Part shown: positions 42,283 through 51,138 of the stretch, piece by piece | How the letters are laid out: each line of letters starts with the position of its first letter | Position numbering within the stretch: position 1 is the stretch's first letter | Origin: Nonomuraea dietziae | Lineage (GTDB): Bacteria; Actinomycetota; Actinomycetes; Streptosporangiales; Streptosporangiaceae | Length of the DNA: 64,000 nucleotides | Direction: 5' to 3' | Assembly (NCBI RefSeq): GCF_014195505.1 | Contig: NZ_JACIBV010000001.1 | Span: 5,952,001 to 6,016,000 of the forward strand | Notes under the pieces: model-generated | Databases searched by the model: none | Told to the model about the DNA's origin: nothing | The model's input: the letters and a program-made list of their open reading frames with translations, nothing else | Made by a program: the position numbers and the translations under genes

Positions 42283-43092
42283 CTACGGCGTACAGCCCTC
42301 GAACTCCGGCACGAAGGCCGACAGCTGGAGACCGCTCGCGCCGAACCACTTGTCCAGGAGCCTGGCCGCGGTGCCGTCCTGGTACATGTCCGTGATGGCC
42401 CGGTTGACCTGCTCGCACCCCTTCACGTCGCCCAGGGGCAGGGCGATGCCGTACCTCTCGGCGGTGAACGGAGCGTTCACGATGGCGAACGCGCCGCGCT
42501 CGCGGACGGCGAACCCGGCCAGGATCAGGTCTCCGGTGGAGACGGCTTCCACGGCCCCCGATCTGAGCAGGTCGACGCACTCGCCGTAGGTCCTGGCGGG
42601 GACCAGCACCGCGGCGATCCGGTGCCCGTCGACGATGCGTGAGGTGGAGATGGAGCCCTGTGCCTCGCAGAGCCTGCGCCCCTTGAGATCACGCACGTTC
42701 CGGATCCTGCCGTATCCCGCGCGGACCAGAATGTCCTGGCGAGAGACGTAGTACGGCCCGGCGAACGTCACCTGCCTCTTGCGTTCCGCGCTGATGGAAT
42801 AGGTCGCGACCACCATGTCGGCCGCCCCTTCGCGCAGCTTCGCCTCCCTGCCCTCCGAGGTCGTCGCGACGAAGGAGACCTTCTTGCCCAGCCGAGCGGC
42901 CACGTAGGCGGCCACGTCGACATCGAAGCCCTGGAAGACCCCTCCGCTGGTTCTCACGGCCAGGCCGGGCTGATCCGACTTCACGGCCACGACCAGCTCG
43001 TCCTTGTCCAGGATCGACCGGGCGCCGGCGAGGTCGCCGCCGCAGCCGGACAGCAGCGACGCCGCGGCGACGGACGAGACAAGCTTTCGCAT
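42283..43092 (-). CDS. ABC transporter substrate-binding lipoprotein (amino-acid type)
   Basis: A protein of 269 aa. A lipoprotein signal peptide ends in the lipobox LLSGC (MRKLVSSVAAASLLSGCGGD). The SBP_bac_3 fold follows: DQPGLAVRTSGGVFQGFDVDVA, KLREGAADMVVATYSISAERK and the return FAGPYYVSRQDILV. It resembles glutamate-binding proteins. No permease or ATPase gene is adjacent, so it is an orphan binding protein. ATG 43092 has GGAGGGG upstream. Confidence 0.88.
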   Translation of the reverse strand: MRKLVSSVAAASLLSGCGGDLAGARSILDKDELVVAVKSDQPGLAVRTSGGVFQGFDVDVAAYVAARLGKKVSFVATTSEGREAKLREGAADMVVATYSISAERKRQVTFAGPYYVSRQDILVRAGYGRIRNVRDLKGRRLCEAQGSISTSRIVDGHRIAAVLVPARTYGECVDLLRSGAVEAVSTGDLILAGFAVRERGAFAIVNAPFTAERYGIALPLGDVKGCEQVNRAITDMYQDGTAARLLDKWFGASGLQLSAFVPEFEGCTP

Positions 43093-43192
43093 GAGCCCCT
43101 CCAGGAGGCTCAGCGTAGGCAGGGCCGGTGACGTGCCGGTGAACGGCGCATGGCCGGAAATCAAGAGGTCCGCGGCCCGAACAGACCGATGG

Positions 43193-44581
43193 TCAGCTCT
43201 CGGCTCGCTCCAGCGCCTGCCGTACCAGCAGATCCTCCCGCCCGTGCGGGGCGGTGGTCCAGCGGGTGAGAGCGTCGGCGTCGCCGTGGGACAGGACCCT
43301 GCCGCGCAGCCGCTGGTGCAGCCGGTCGCGCAGCGCCTCGACCCCTTCGGCCCGAGACGACGGCAGCAGCGGCCCCCGGTAGCGGTCGAGCAGCGCGCCG
43401 ACGCTGTCGGTGGCCAGTTCGTCGTCCAGGGTGAGGAAGTCGGCCACCGTCCGCCCGAGCAGCCGGTAAGGATCGGAGGCCAGGCGGTAGCCCAGGACGC
43501 GGCGCAGCCGGGTCATCTCCGCGCGGACGGTGACCGTCTTGCCGCCCTGCCCGTACGTCAGGCGGGCCAGCGCGTCGGCGGTCAGCCCTGCGGGATGGGC
43601 GGCCAGGAGCACGACGAGCTCGCTGTGCCTGGCGCTGAGCTCGTGGGCGACGCCGTCCAGGCGGATCCACGCGCGGTCGCGGCCGAGAGCGTGCAGCAGC
43701 AGGGCCTCGCTGGTGCTGTCGACGCCGTCGGTGCAGTGGACGGCGAAGGGCCCGGTCGCCGACAGCCGCTCGAAGACCACCCTGCGGCCGTCGGGCAGCG
43801 TCGCGGGGCCTTCTCGGGGTGGCGACGGCCAGCGCTGCGGCAGCCAGCCGCCCGGCGAGGCGTGCAGCACGCGGCCGTCGGCGCCGACCAGCGCGCTGTG
43901 AATGCCCTTGTGGCGCATGACGTGCTCGAGATAGCGCATGCGCAACCGCTCGTCCTGCTGCCTGGTCTGCTCGCCCAGCTGCGCCTCGGCCAGCCGCGCG
44001 GCCGCCGCGACCAGGGACAGCGACAGCGAGTTCGCGGCAGAGGTGGGACAGGTCACGTCGATGGCGCCGAGCAGCTCGCCGGTGACCGGGTTCCTGATGG
44101 GCGCGGCGCAACAGGTGAAGTCCACCGCGACCGAGAGGAAGTGCTCGGGGCCGCGGACGCGGAACGGCCGGCCCAGCGCGAGCGCCGTCCCCACCCCGCT
44201 GGTGCCCGCCTTGCCCTCGCTCCACAGCGCGCCGGGCACCAGGTGCACGCCCTCGGCCAGCCTGCGCGCCGATCGGTCGCCCATGACCCAGAGCAGGTGC
44301 CCCGCCGAGTCGCTGGCGAAGATCAGATGGCCAGGCTGGGTGGCCGCGTCGCGCAGCGTGCCGAGCAACGTGGGCCACACCGAGGCCATCGGATGATCGC
44401 GTTGCAGCCTGCGCACCCGGTCGTCCCGCAGCTCGATGGGTGGCAGCGAGCGGTCGGGGTGGACGCCCTGCAGGCGGGCGCGATCCCACGACGCACGTAC
44501 CTCCGGGCGTACCTGCGCAGGTCGTTGGCCACTCAGCGCGCTCTCGCGAGCGCGGGCCAGCCGTCGCGTCGAGTCGTCCAT
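43193..44581 (-). CDS. GAF-domain transcriptional regulator
   Basis: A protein of 462 aa. The N-terminal half resembles AcoR-like activators without the AAA+ domain: VRASWDRARLQGVHPDRSLP, then a GAF domain with GTSGVGTALALGRPFRVRG-PEHF and FTCCAAPIRNPVTGELLGAID. The C-terminal half contains a winged-helix-like part (VLLAAHPAGLTADALARLTY, VTVRAEMTRLRRVLGYRL), probably DNA-binding. Such proteins often regulate alcohol or aldehyde utilisation genes. It diverges from the hydrolase at 44709, across a TTGCA-N7-TGCAA dyad (44610-44626) that may be its binding site. Confidence 0.83.
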   Translation of the reverse strand: MDDSTRRLARARESALSGQRPAQVRPEVRASWDRARLQGVHPDRSLPPIELRDDRVRRLQRDHPMASVWPTLLGTLRDAATQPGHLIFASDSAGHLLWVMGDRSARRLAEGVHLVPGALWSEGKAGTSGVGTALALGRPFRVRGPEHFLSVAVDFTCCAAPIRNPVTGELLGAIDVTCPTSAANSLSLSLVAAAARLAEAQLGEQTRQQDERLRMRYLEHVMRHKGIHSALVGADGRVLHASPGGWLPQRWPSPPREGPATLPDGRRVVFERLSATGPFAVHCTDGVDSTSEALLLHALGRDRAWIRLDGVAHELSARHSELVVLLAAHPAGLTADALARLTYGQGGKTVTVRAEMTRLRRVLGYRLASDPYRLLGRTVADFLTLDDELATDSVGALLDRYRGPLLPSSRAEGVEALRDRLHQRLRGRVLSHGDADALTRWTTAPHGREDLLVRQALERAES

Positions 44582-44708
44582 GATCTCCTGACGAGCAAGT
44601 TAGTACCGATTGCAACCCCTATGCAACGCTGCCGAAACCCTTGGGAGGCCAAGGCGCATAGCGGATAGTCGTTACGGCCCGGACATTTCAACTTGTTGGA
44701 GAGACAAG

Positions 44709-45518
44709 ATGTCATACCTGGAGCTGGCGGACGGCGTGCCGCTTTACTACGAAGACCATGGGTCTGGGCCCGCTGTGCTGCTCATTCACGGGTGGACGAT
44801 GAACAGCTCGTTCTGGGGGCAGAACGTCGGCGCGCTCAGCGAGTCCAATCGGGTCATCACTGTAGACCTGCGCGGGCATGGTTTGTCCGGGAAAACAGAT
44901 GATGGCCACACTTTGTCGCAATACGCACGCGACATTCGCGCCCTGCTGCAGCATCTGCAGCTGCGCGAGGTGTCCATGGTGGGCTGGTCGATGGGCACCG
45001 CGGTCATCCTGTCGTACGTCCAGCAGTTCGGCTGCGACCTGCTGCGGTCGGCGGCCTTCGTCGACCAGTCGCCGAGATTCCTCGACGGGGAGGGCTGGGA
45101 CTTCCCGCTGCTCGGCGGCTACTCCACGACCGACCTCGCCGTCTTCGCGCAGGGTGTCCGGTACGCCAGGCCGAGCGTGATCAAGCCGTTCATCGCCGCG
45201 TGCTTCGCCGAGACTCCGCCGGACGAGGTGATCGACGCGGTCTACGCCGAGACCACCAAGATGGCCACGTCGGCGGCCCTGTCCGTCTGGTACGACATGG
45301 CCTACGCGGATCTGCGCCCCGTCCTGCGGGAGCTCACCGTCCCGACCCTCCTGATGTACGGCGCCCGCAGCAAGATCTTCCCCGGCGACCTCGACGAGTG
45401 GCTGGCCCGCCGGCTGCCGAAGGCGCAGGTGGCCAGGTTCGACCACAGCGGCCACGCCCCGTTCAGCGAGGAGCCCGACAAGTTCAACCAGACCCTGGGC
45501 GCCTTCCTGCGTTCCTGA
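44709..45518 (+). CDS. alpha/beta hydrolase, chloroperoxidase-like
   Basis: A protein of 269 aa. VLLIHGWTMNSSFWGQN, TVDLRGHGLSGKT, the nucleophile elbow VGWSMGTAV (GxSxG), an Asp-side LLMYGARSKIFPGD and HSGHAPFSEEP with the catalytic His. This is the pattern of non-heme chloroperoxidase/esterase enzymes. ATG 44709 follows GGAGAG. It is divergent from the GAF regulator, which probably controls it. A CTTGT-N7-ACAAG repeat (44692-44708) overlaps the ribosome site. Confidence 0.9.
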   Translation: MSYLELADGVPLYYEDHGSGPAVLLIHGWTMNSSFWGQNVGALSESNRVITVDLRGHGLSGKTDDGHTLSQYARDIRALLQHLQLREVSMVGWSMGTAVILSYVQQFGCDLLRSAAFVDQSPRFLDGEGWDFPLLGGYSTTDLAVFAQGVRYARPSVIKPFIAACFAETPPDEVIDAVYAETTKMATSAALSVWYDMAYADLRPVLRELTVPTLLMYGARSKIFPGDLDEWLARRLPKAQVARFDHSGHAPFSEEPDKFNQTLGAFLRS

Positions 45519-45556
45519 CGCAGGGCCCTGGACCGTACGCACAAGGGGGAGAGGAC

Positions 45557-45604
45557 GTGTCTCGACCGATCCGCGGGTGGCGGAGCACAAGGAGCGCGAG
45601 GTGA
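45557..45604 (+). CDS. possible 15-residue leader peptide
   Basis: A GTG at 45557 behind GGGGGAGAGG opens a 15-codon frame, VSRPIRGWRSTRSAR, whose stop overlaps the next start (GTGA at 45601-45604). The strong ribosome site and the coupling suggest real translation, perhaps to set initiation of the next gene. There are four Ser/Thr and five Arg, with no biosynthetic-codon run. Confidence 0.35.
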   Translation: MSRPIRGWRSTRSAR

Positions 45605-45882
45605 CCAGGATCGCTCCCGCCGACACCGTCGACCTGGCCAGGCTCGGCCAGGAGCATCAGCTCGTCCGGCTGCGCGACGCGCTCATCCTGCTGGGCGTCA
45701 ACGCCGAGCTCAGGGACAACAACACCGCGCTCATGGTGCACAGGCCCGCGCCCGGCCTGCCGGTATGGGTCTTCGTCGGCTACGGCGGGGGCAGTTACTC
45801 CTGGCAGAACGCCAACAAGCGGCACCCGGTCGACGACCCCCATGGAGCGGCCGCCGTCCTGGCCGACCACGTCGCCCGCTAG
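45601..45882 (+). CDS. small hypothetical protein
   Basis: A protein of 93 aa, GTG 45601 behind AAGGAG with 6-bp spacing. It starts VTRIAPADTVDLARLGQEHQ and has a strand-rich end (ALMVHRPAPGLPVWVFVGYG-GGSYSWQNA). No family recognised. It is compact and soluble, and follows the hydrolase operon with a strong terminator after it. Confidence 0.65.
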   Translation: MTRIAPADTVDLARLGQEHQLVRLRDALILLGVNAELRDNNTALMVHRPAPGLPVWVFVGYGGGSYSWQNANKRHPVDDPHGAAAVLADHVAR

Positions 45883-45897
45883 GCGCGACCCCACGAC

Positions 45898-45941
45898 GTG
45901 ACGGCCACTTCGCGCACCGCAGCGCGCGGGGTGGCCGTCAC
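45898..45941 (+). terminator. terminator hairpin after the small hypothetical gene
   Basis: An 11-bp perfect stem GTGACGGCCAC / GTGGCCGTCAC (45898-45908 and 45931-45941) encloses an inner CGCGC-accgca-GCGCG stem. Confidence 0.75.
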
Positions 45942-46293
45942 CGATTCCGGGTCGTCTCGACGCCGACCTCACCGCCGTCGGCGTCGGCGCAGGATCGGAA
46001 CAGCCGTCCGTGCAAGGAGGGTGCGGACATGCCGGCCATTATGGCGACAGCGGTCGACGCTCTCCGATGGGCGTCCCCCGCGCGGAACCTGCCCTGCGCG
46101 ACGTTCCCGGAGCCTTCGCAGGGGTAGAGCTGCGGTATTGCGCACGGTGGGTCCACGGTGGGGCCACAGTGGGACAGGACCCGTGCTGAGCGGGACGAGC
46201 CCGCAGCCTGATGCCCCCGCACCGGCCTGTCGCCGGACCTTTCCCGGAAGATGGCCGGAGGCAGGCGGTGTCGAATGACGTGAGGAGTCGGCG
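45942..46293 (+). promoter_or_regulatory. gene-free leader region of the helicase with three 11-bp-spaced repeats
   Basis: No gene is supported here. It contains CACGGTGGG (46143-46151), CACGGTGGG (46154-46162) and CACAGTGGG (46165-46173), all on one strand and spaced exactly 11 bp, one helical turn. This is the geometry of SARP/AfsR-type direct-repeat operators. Their position, 120-150 bp upstream of the helicase start, suggests a regulator site. Otherwise the region is GC-rich leader with no clear riboswitch fold. Confidence 0.4.
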
Positions 46294-47988
46294 ATGACCA
46301 TGAACGCGACCGGAGGCGAGGGCACCTTCGCCGAGCTGGGGCTGCGATCCGAGCTCCTGGACGTGCTGTCCGCTCTGGGTTACGAGGAGCCCACTCCCAT
46401 CCAGAGAGAGGCGATCCCCCCGTTGGTGGAGGGGCGCGATCTGCTGGGGCAGGCGGCGACGGGCACGGGGAAGACCGCGGCGTTCGCCTTGCCCGTGCTC
46501 CAGCGGATGCTCCACTCCGGTGGTGACGCCGGGCCGGCGACGCTGGTGCTCGTGCCCACGCGGGAGCTGGCCGTTCAGGTCTCGGAGGCGTTCCATCGGT
46601 ACGGCCGCATCCTGGGCACCCGCGTGCTGCCGATCTACGGCGGCGCGCCCATCGGCAGGCAGCTGCAGGCGCTCAGGCGCGGGGTGGACGTCGTGGTCGC
46701 GACGCCGGGACGGGCCCTCGATCACATCGGCAGGGGAACGCTCGACCTGGAGGGTCTGCGCACCGTCGTGCTGGACGAGGCGGACGAGATGCTCGACATG
46801 GGGTTCGCCGACGACATCGAGGCGATTCTCGCGGCGACCCCCGAGGATCGCCAGACCGTGCTGTTCTCCGCGACGATCCCGCTGCGCATCGATGGGATCG
46901 CCCGCCGTCACCTGCGGGACCCGGTGCGGATAGAGATGGGGCACACGGCGGCAGAGGGGCGCCAGACGACGCCGCTGGTGGAGCAGAGCGCGTACCTGGT
47001 CGCCAGGGCGCACAAACCCGCGGCGCTCGGCCGCCTCCTTGACATCGAGGCGCCGACAGCCGCGATCATCTTCTGCCGTACCCGTGACGAGGTCGACCAG
47101 CTCACGGAGGCGATGAACGGACGCGGCCACCGCGCCGAGGCCCTGCACGGCGGCATGGAGCAGGAGCAACGCGATCGAGTGATGTCACGGCTGCGGGCGG
47201 GGACCGCCGACCTGCTCATCGCGACCGACGTGGCGGCGCGCGGCCTCGACATCGAACAGCTCACCCACGTCGTCAACTACAACGTCCCGTCCGCGCCGGA
47301 GGCGTACGTCCACCGCATCGGCAGGGTGGGCCGCGCCGGCCGCGAAGGGGTGGCGCTGACCCTGGTGGAGCCGCGCGAGCACCGGATGCTCAAGGCGATA
47401 GAGCGGGTGACCAGGCAGCGGATCCCGGTGGGGAGGCTGCCGACCCTCGCCGACCTGCACACGCGCCGGATGGAGCTGACCCGGGTCGCGCTGGAGGAGT
47501 GCCTGCTCCAGGACGACCTGGAGCACTTCCGCGTCCTGGTCGAGTCGCTCACCGACGAGTTCGACCTCATGGAGGTGGCGCTCGCCGCCGTCAAGCTGGC
47601 GCACGAGTCCAGCGGCGCCGCGCTCGACGAGGAGGAGATTCCCGAGGTGGCCCCGCGGACCGTGGAGAAGCGGCGTGGGCAGCGGGAGACCGCCAGGGAC
47701 GGCGAGCGACGCGCCCGCACCCCTGCGGGTGGAATGGCACGTCTCTTCTTCAGCCTGGGGCGCAGCGCGGGAATCCGGCCGCAGGACCTGGTCGGCGCGA
47801 TCGCCGGCGAGTCGAGCCTGAGCGGGCACGACATCGGCGCGATCGAGATCGCCGACCGGTTCTCGCTGGTGGAGGTGCCGCAGGCCGCGGCCAATGAGGT
47901 GATCGCCGCCCTCCGGCGTACCACGATCAAGGGAAGGCGGCCGACCGTCCGCCGCGAGCGTGACACGCGCAGCGGACGAACACGATGA
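46294..47988 (+). CDS. DEAD-box ATP-dependent RNA helicase
   Basis: A protein of 564 aa. Motifs in order: Q-motif region FAELGLRSELLDVLSALGYE-EPTPIQREAIP, motif I AATGTGKTAAFAL (about residue 55), TPGRALD, motif II DEADEMLDMGF (about 161), SAT, DVAARGLDIEQLTHVVNY and HRIGRVGRAGREG. The C-terminal 75 residues (MARLFFSLGRSAGIRPQDLV-GAIAGESSLSGHDIGAIEI) look like the DbpA/CsdA RNA-binding domain. It should unwind RNA structures, as in ribosome assembly or cold adaptation. The ribosome site is GAGGAG. Confidence 0.93.
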   Translation: MTMNATGGEGTFAELGLRSELLDVLSALGYEEPTPIQREAIPPLVEGRDLLGQAATGTGKTAAFALPVLQRMLHSGGDAGPATLVLVPTRELAVQVSEAFHRYGRILGTRVLPIYGGAPIGRQLQALRRGVDVVVATPGRALDHIGRGTLDLEGLRTVVLDEADEMLDMGFADDIEAILAATPEDRQTVLFSATIPLRIDGIARRHLRDPVRIEMGHTAAEGRQTTPLVEQSAYLVARAHKPAALGRLLDIEAPTAAIIFCRTRDEVDQLTEAMNGRGHRAEALHGGMEQEQRDRVMSRLRAGTADLLIATDVAARGLDIEQLTHVVNYNVPSAPEAYVHRIGRVGRAGREGVALTLVEPREHRMLKAIERVTRQRIPVGRLPTLADLHTRRMELTRVALEECLLQDDLEHFRVLVESLTDEFDLMEVALAAVKLAHESSGAALDEEEIPEVAPRTVEKRRGQRETARDGERRARTPAGGMARLFFSLGRSAGIRPQDLVGAIAGESSLSGHDIGAIEIADRFSLVEVPQAAANEVIAALRRTTIKGRRPTVRRERDTRSGRTR

Positions 47989-48057
47989 CGAGGCCGCTCA
48001 CGGTGGCCTGATGGCCGACGGACTGGGTGCTTCGATGAAACAGAGCGGAGGAATCCG

Positions 48058-48360
48058 ATGATCGCCCGAATCTGGCACGGTTCCACCCCGATCGAGAAGT
48101 CAGCGGACTACCTGAGGCTGATGCGCGACGTCGCGCTCCCCGACTACCGGTCGACTCCCGGTAACCGGGGCGCGTACGTGTTGCATCGCGAGGACGGAGG
48201 CGTCGCCCACTTCATCACGCTGACCTTCTGGGACTCCGAGCAGGCGATCGCCGACTTCGCGGGCGACGACGTCACCCTCGCCAAGTACTACGACTTCGAC
48301 GGCGACTACCTGCTGGAGAAGGAGCTCCGCGTCACCCACCACGACCTGTACGACCGGTGA
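48058..48360 (+). CDS. antibiotic biosynthesis monooxygenase (ABM) domain protein
   Basis: A protein of 100 aa. MIARIWHGSTPIEKSADYLR, then FITLTFWDSEQAIADFAGDD, then KYYDFDGDYLLEKELRVTHH are typical of dimeric ferredoxin-like ABM proteins, which act as cofactor-free oxygenases or heme-related enzymes. The ribosome site is GGAGGAA. It follows the helicase by 69 bp and is convergent with cstA. Confidence 0.82.
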   Translation: MIARIWHGSTPIEKSADYLRLMRDVALPDYRSTPGNRGAYVLHREDGGVAHFITLTFWDSEQAIADFAGDDVTLAKYYDFDGDYLLEKELRVTHHDLYDR

Positions 48361-48374
48361 GCGTCCCGCGGGAC

Positions 48375-50495
48375 TTACCCTCCTTCCGCCGCGGCCATCT
48401 GGCGGCGCTCCTCGCGGGTGGCGATGAGCCCGGCCGGAGCGAGGATCCTGGACTCCTCGAACGGCGCCTCGGTGTCCGGCAGCGGCTCCTTGGCCCTGAT
48501 CGCCTTCACCCACACCCGGATGGCGTCCAGGATGACGATGATGATCAGGACGGCGAACAGCGCGGCGAGGATCCCGTCGACGGTGGAGTTGACCACGATC
48601 TGCCGCATCGCGCCGACGCTCTTGGCCGGAGCCAGTACCTGCCCCTGGTCCAGCGCCGCCTGGAAACGGTTGCGCTGGGCGAAGAAGCCGAGGGTCGGAT
48701 CGCTGGAGAAGACCTTCTGGTAGCTCGCCGTCAGCGTGACCGCGACGTCCCAGACGAGTGGGATCGCGGTCACCCACGCCCACTTGAGCCGCCCGCTCTT
48801 GATCAGCAGTGTGGTGGCGACAGTCAGCGCCACGGCGGCGAGCAGCTGGTTGGCGATGCCGAAGAGCGGGAAGAGCTGGTTGATGCCGCCGAGCGGGTCG
48901 TTGACGCCTTGGTAGAGGAAGTATCCCCAGGCACCCACGACGATGGCGCTGACCGCCATCAGCCCTGGCCACCAGCTCACCCGACCGATGGGCTTCCACA
49001 GGTTGCCCAGGGTGTCCTGGAGCATGAATCGGCCCACCCTGGTCCCCGCGTCGACCGTGGTGAGGATGAACAGCGCCTCGAACATGATCGCGAAGTGGTA
49101 CCAGAACGCCTGCAGCGCGGCTCCTCCGAGGAAGCCGGAGAAGATCTGTGAGATGCCGACGGCGAGCGTCGGCGCGCCCCCGGTCCGCGCGATCAGCGTC
49201 TCCTCCTGTACGGCTCGCGCCGCCGCCTGCAACTGCTCGGGCGTGATGACGAAGCCCATGTTGCTGACGGCCTGGGCGGCGGACTCGACCGTGGTGCCGA
49301 CGACCCCCGCCGGAGAGTTCATCGCGAAGTACAGCCCGGGGCTCAGCAGGCAGGCCGCGGTGATGGCCATGACGGCGACGAACGACTCCATGAGCATGGC
49401 GCCGTAGCCGATCATCCTGACCTGGGTCTCCTTCTGGATCATCTTGGGCGTGGTGCCCGAGGCGATCAGCGAGTGAAACCCTGACAGCGCTCCGCAGGCG
49501 ATGATGATGAAGACGAACGGGAACAGCGATCCGGCGAAGACCGGCCCCTTGCCGGTGAAGGCGAACTCGGTGAACGCGGTGTTCTGCAGAGAGGGCAGGG
49601 TGATGGCCACGCCGACGGCGAGCAGCACGATGGTGCCGATCTTCATGAACGTCGACAGGTAGTCGCGGGGCGCGAGCAGCATCCACACCGGCAGCACCGC
49701 GGCGACGAAGCCGTAGGCGATCAGCCAGAGCGCCAGCGCCGAGGGGCTCAGCGTGAAGGTGGCCGCCCAGCTCGACTCCTGCACCCAGCCGCCGGCGATG
49801 ATCGCCAGGATCAGCAGTCCGACGCCGATCACGGTGGTCTCCACCACCCGGCCAGGCCGGATCGTGCGCAGGTAGAACCCCATGAACAGGGCGATGGGGA
49901 TGGTCATCGCGATGGAGAAGACGCCCCAGGGCGACTGCGCCAGGGCTCCCACCACGACCAGTGCCAGCACCGCGAGCAGAATGATCATGATCGCGAAGAC
50001 GGCGACGAGCGCGGCGGCGCCGCCCACCGGGCCGATCTCCTCGCGCGCCATCTGCCCCAGGCTCCTGCCGTTCCTCCGCATGGAGAAGAACAGGATCACC
50101 ATGTCCTGGACGGCCCCTGCGAAGATCACGCCGGCGACGATCCAGATGGTGCCCGGCAGGTAGCCCATCTGGGCCGCCAGCACCGGCCCCACCAGCGGCC
50201 CGGCCCCGGCGATGGCGGCGAAGTGGTGGCCGAACAGGATCCGGCGGTCGGTCGGGTGGTAGTCGATGGCGTTGTTGAGCCGTTCGGCGGGCGTGGCCCT
50301 GCGGCTGTCCGCCCCTAGGACCCTGTGCAGGATGAACCGGGCGTAGAAGCGGTAGGCGATGGCGTAGGAGCCGAGCGCCGCGGCCAGCAGCCAGACCGCG
50401 TTGACGTTCTCGCCCCTGGACAGGGCGAGCACTCCCCACCCTGTGGCGCCGACGGCGGCGACCACCGTCCAGATGATGATGGAACGGGCTTTCAC
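48375..50495 (-). CDS. cstA: carbon starvation protein A (peptide/pyruvate transporter)
   Basis: A protein of 706 aa with about 16-18 predicted helices. GAGPLVGPVLAAQMGYLPGT and QDMVILFFSMRRNGRSLGQM are the N-terminal CstA signatures. HSLIASGTTPKMIQKETQVR-MIGYGAMLMESFVAVMA and FGIANQLLAAVALTVATTLL come later. CstA carries out nutrient uptake (peptides or pyruvate) in bacteria. The GTG start overlaps the upstream small gene's stop (GTGA), so both are one operon. Confidence 0.95.
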   Translation of the reverse strand: MKARSIIIWTVVAAVGATGWGVLALSRGENVNAVWLLAAALGSYAIAYRFYARFILHRVLGADSRRATPAERLNNAIDYHPTDRRILFGHHFAAIAGAGPLVGPVLAAQMGYLPGTIWIVAGVIFAGAVQDMVILFFSMRRNGRSLGQMAREEIGPVGGAAALVAVFAIMIILLAVLALVVVGALAQSPWGVFSIAMTIPIALFMGFYLRTIRPGRVVETTVIGVGLLILAIIAGGWVQESSWAATFTLSPSALALWLIAYGFVAAVLPVWMLLAPRDYLSTFMKIGTIVLLAVGVAITLPSLQNTAFTEFAFTGKGPVFAGSLFPFVFIIIACGALSGFHSLIASGTTPKMIQKETQVRMIGYGAMLMESFVAVMAITAACLLSPGLYFAMNSPAGVVGTTVESAAQAVSNMGFVITPEQLQAAARAVQEETLIARTGGAPTLAVGISQIFSGFLGGAALQAFWYHFAIMFEALFILTTVDAGTRVGRFMLQDTLGNLWKPIGRVSWWPGLMAVSAIVVGAWGYFLYQGVNDPLGGINQLFPLFGIANQLLAAVALTVATTLLIKSGRLKWAWVTAIPLVWDVAVTLTASYQKVFSSDPTLGFFAQRNRFQAALDQGQVLAPAKSVGAMRQIVVNSTVDGILAALFAVLIIIVILDAIRVWVKAIRAKEPLPDTEAPFEESRILAPAGLIATREERRQMAAAEGG

Positions 50496-50824
50496 CGGTT
50501 ACCTCCCCCTACGGGCCTGCCCAGGCAGCAGCGCAGCCCGGCGTCCGGCGGCAGGTCGGTGGTGAAGCGCCGCCAGCGCCACAGCGGGCGGCAGTCGACC
50601 ATGACCGGCAGTTCGGCCAGATGCACCCAGGCGATGGGATGGGCGTACACCAGGTCGGTCTCCAGCAGGCGCGCCCGCCGGGGCAGGTTGGACCGTCGCA
50701 GTGGCCGGACCGAGAACTCGCCCGCGTCGGCACAGCACAGGCCGGTGGCATGCCAGTCGAAGAAGACCACTTCATCGGCGCGCAGCGCTTCACGGGCGGC
50801 GGTTGTGAGCGTGATCCTGGACAT
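50492..50824 (-). CDS. small Cys-rich protein upstream of cstA
   Basis: A protein of 110 aa, ATG 50824 with GGAG six bases upstream. It has DWHATGLCCADAGEFSVRPL and a second CysCys in GLRCCLGRP near the end, so two Cys-Cys pairs could bind a metal or Fe-S cluster. No family assigned. It overlaps cstA by 3 bp; the small partner usually found with CstA (YbdD type) does not look like this. Confidence 0.65.
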   Translation of the reverse strand: MSRITLTTAAREALRADEVVFFDWHATGLCCADAGEFSVRPLRRSNLPRRARLLETDLVYAHPIAWVHLAELPVMVDCRPLWRWRRFTTDLPPDAGLRCCLGRPVGGGNR

Positions 50825-51138
50825 CCGCGGCTCCTGCATCCCAGGTGCCCCGGACGCTACCCGGGCACCGGGGGGCTGAAACACCGCCTGACGTGCCAGA
50901 ACCTGCCACGGAACAGCCGCCCGCCGACGCTTCGGCCCGCGCCGCCGCTGTGCCGGCAGCGCCGGGCGGCCCGCCTCCGGCCCGGCTGCGTGGAAGCCCC
51001 CGGCCCGGCTTCGGAGCCGGGGGCGCCGACGGTTGTCAGCCATTGCGAAAACAAGCCCGAAAAGTGGGCTGACCTGGTCGTTTCGAGTGTGGCTCTCGGG
51101 GCAGCCGTGGTCCTAGCAAGCAGATTCGGAGGCGTCAC
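50825..51138. other. divergent intergenic region with a GC hairpin
   Basis: No gene is supported. CCCGGCT-TCGG-AGCCGGG (51004-51021) forms a 7-bp stem with a TCGG loop. The region must hold the promoters for the cstA operon and for the gene at 51139. No confident -10/-35 pair is visible. Confidence 0.4.
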
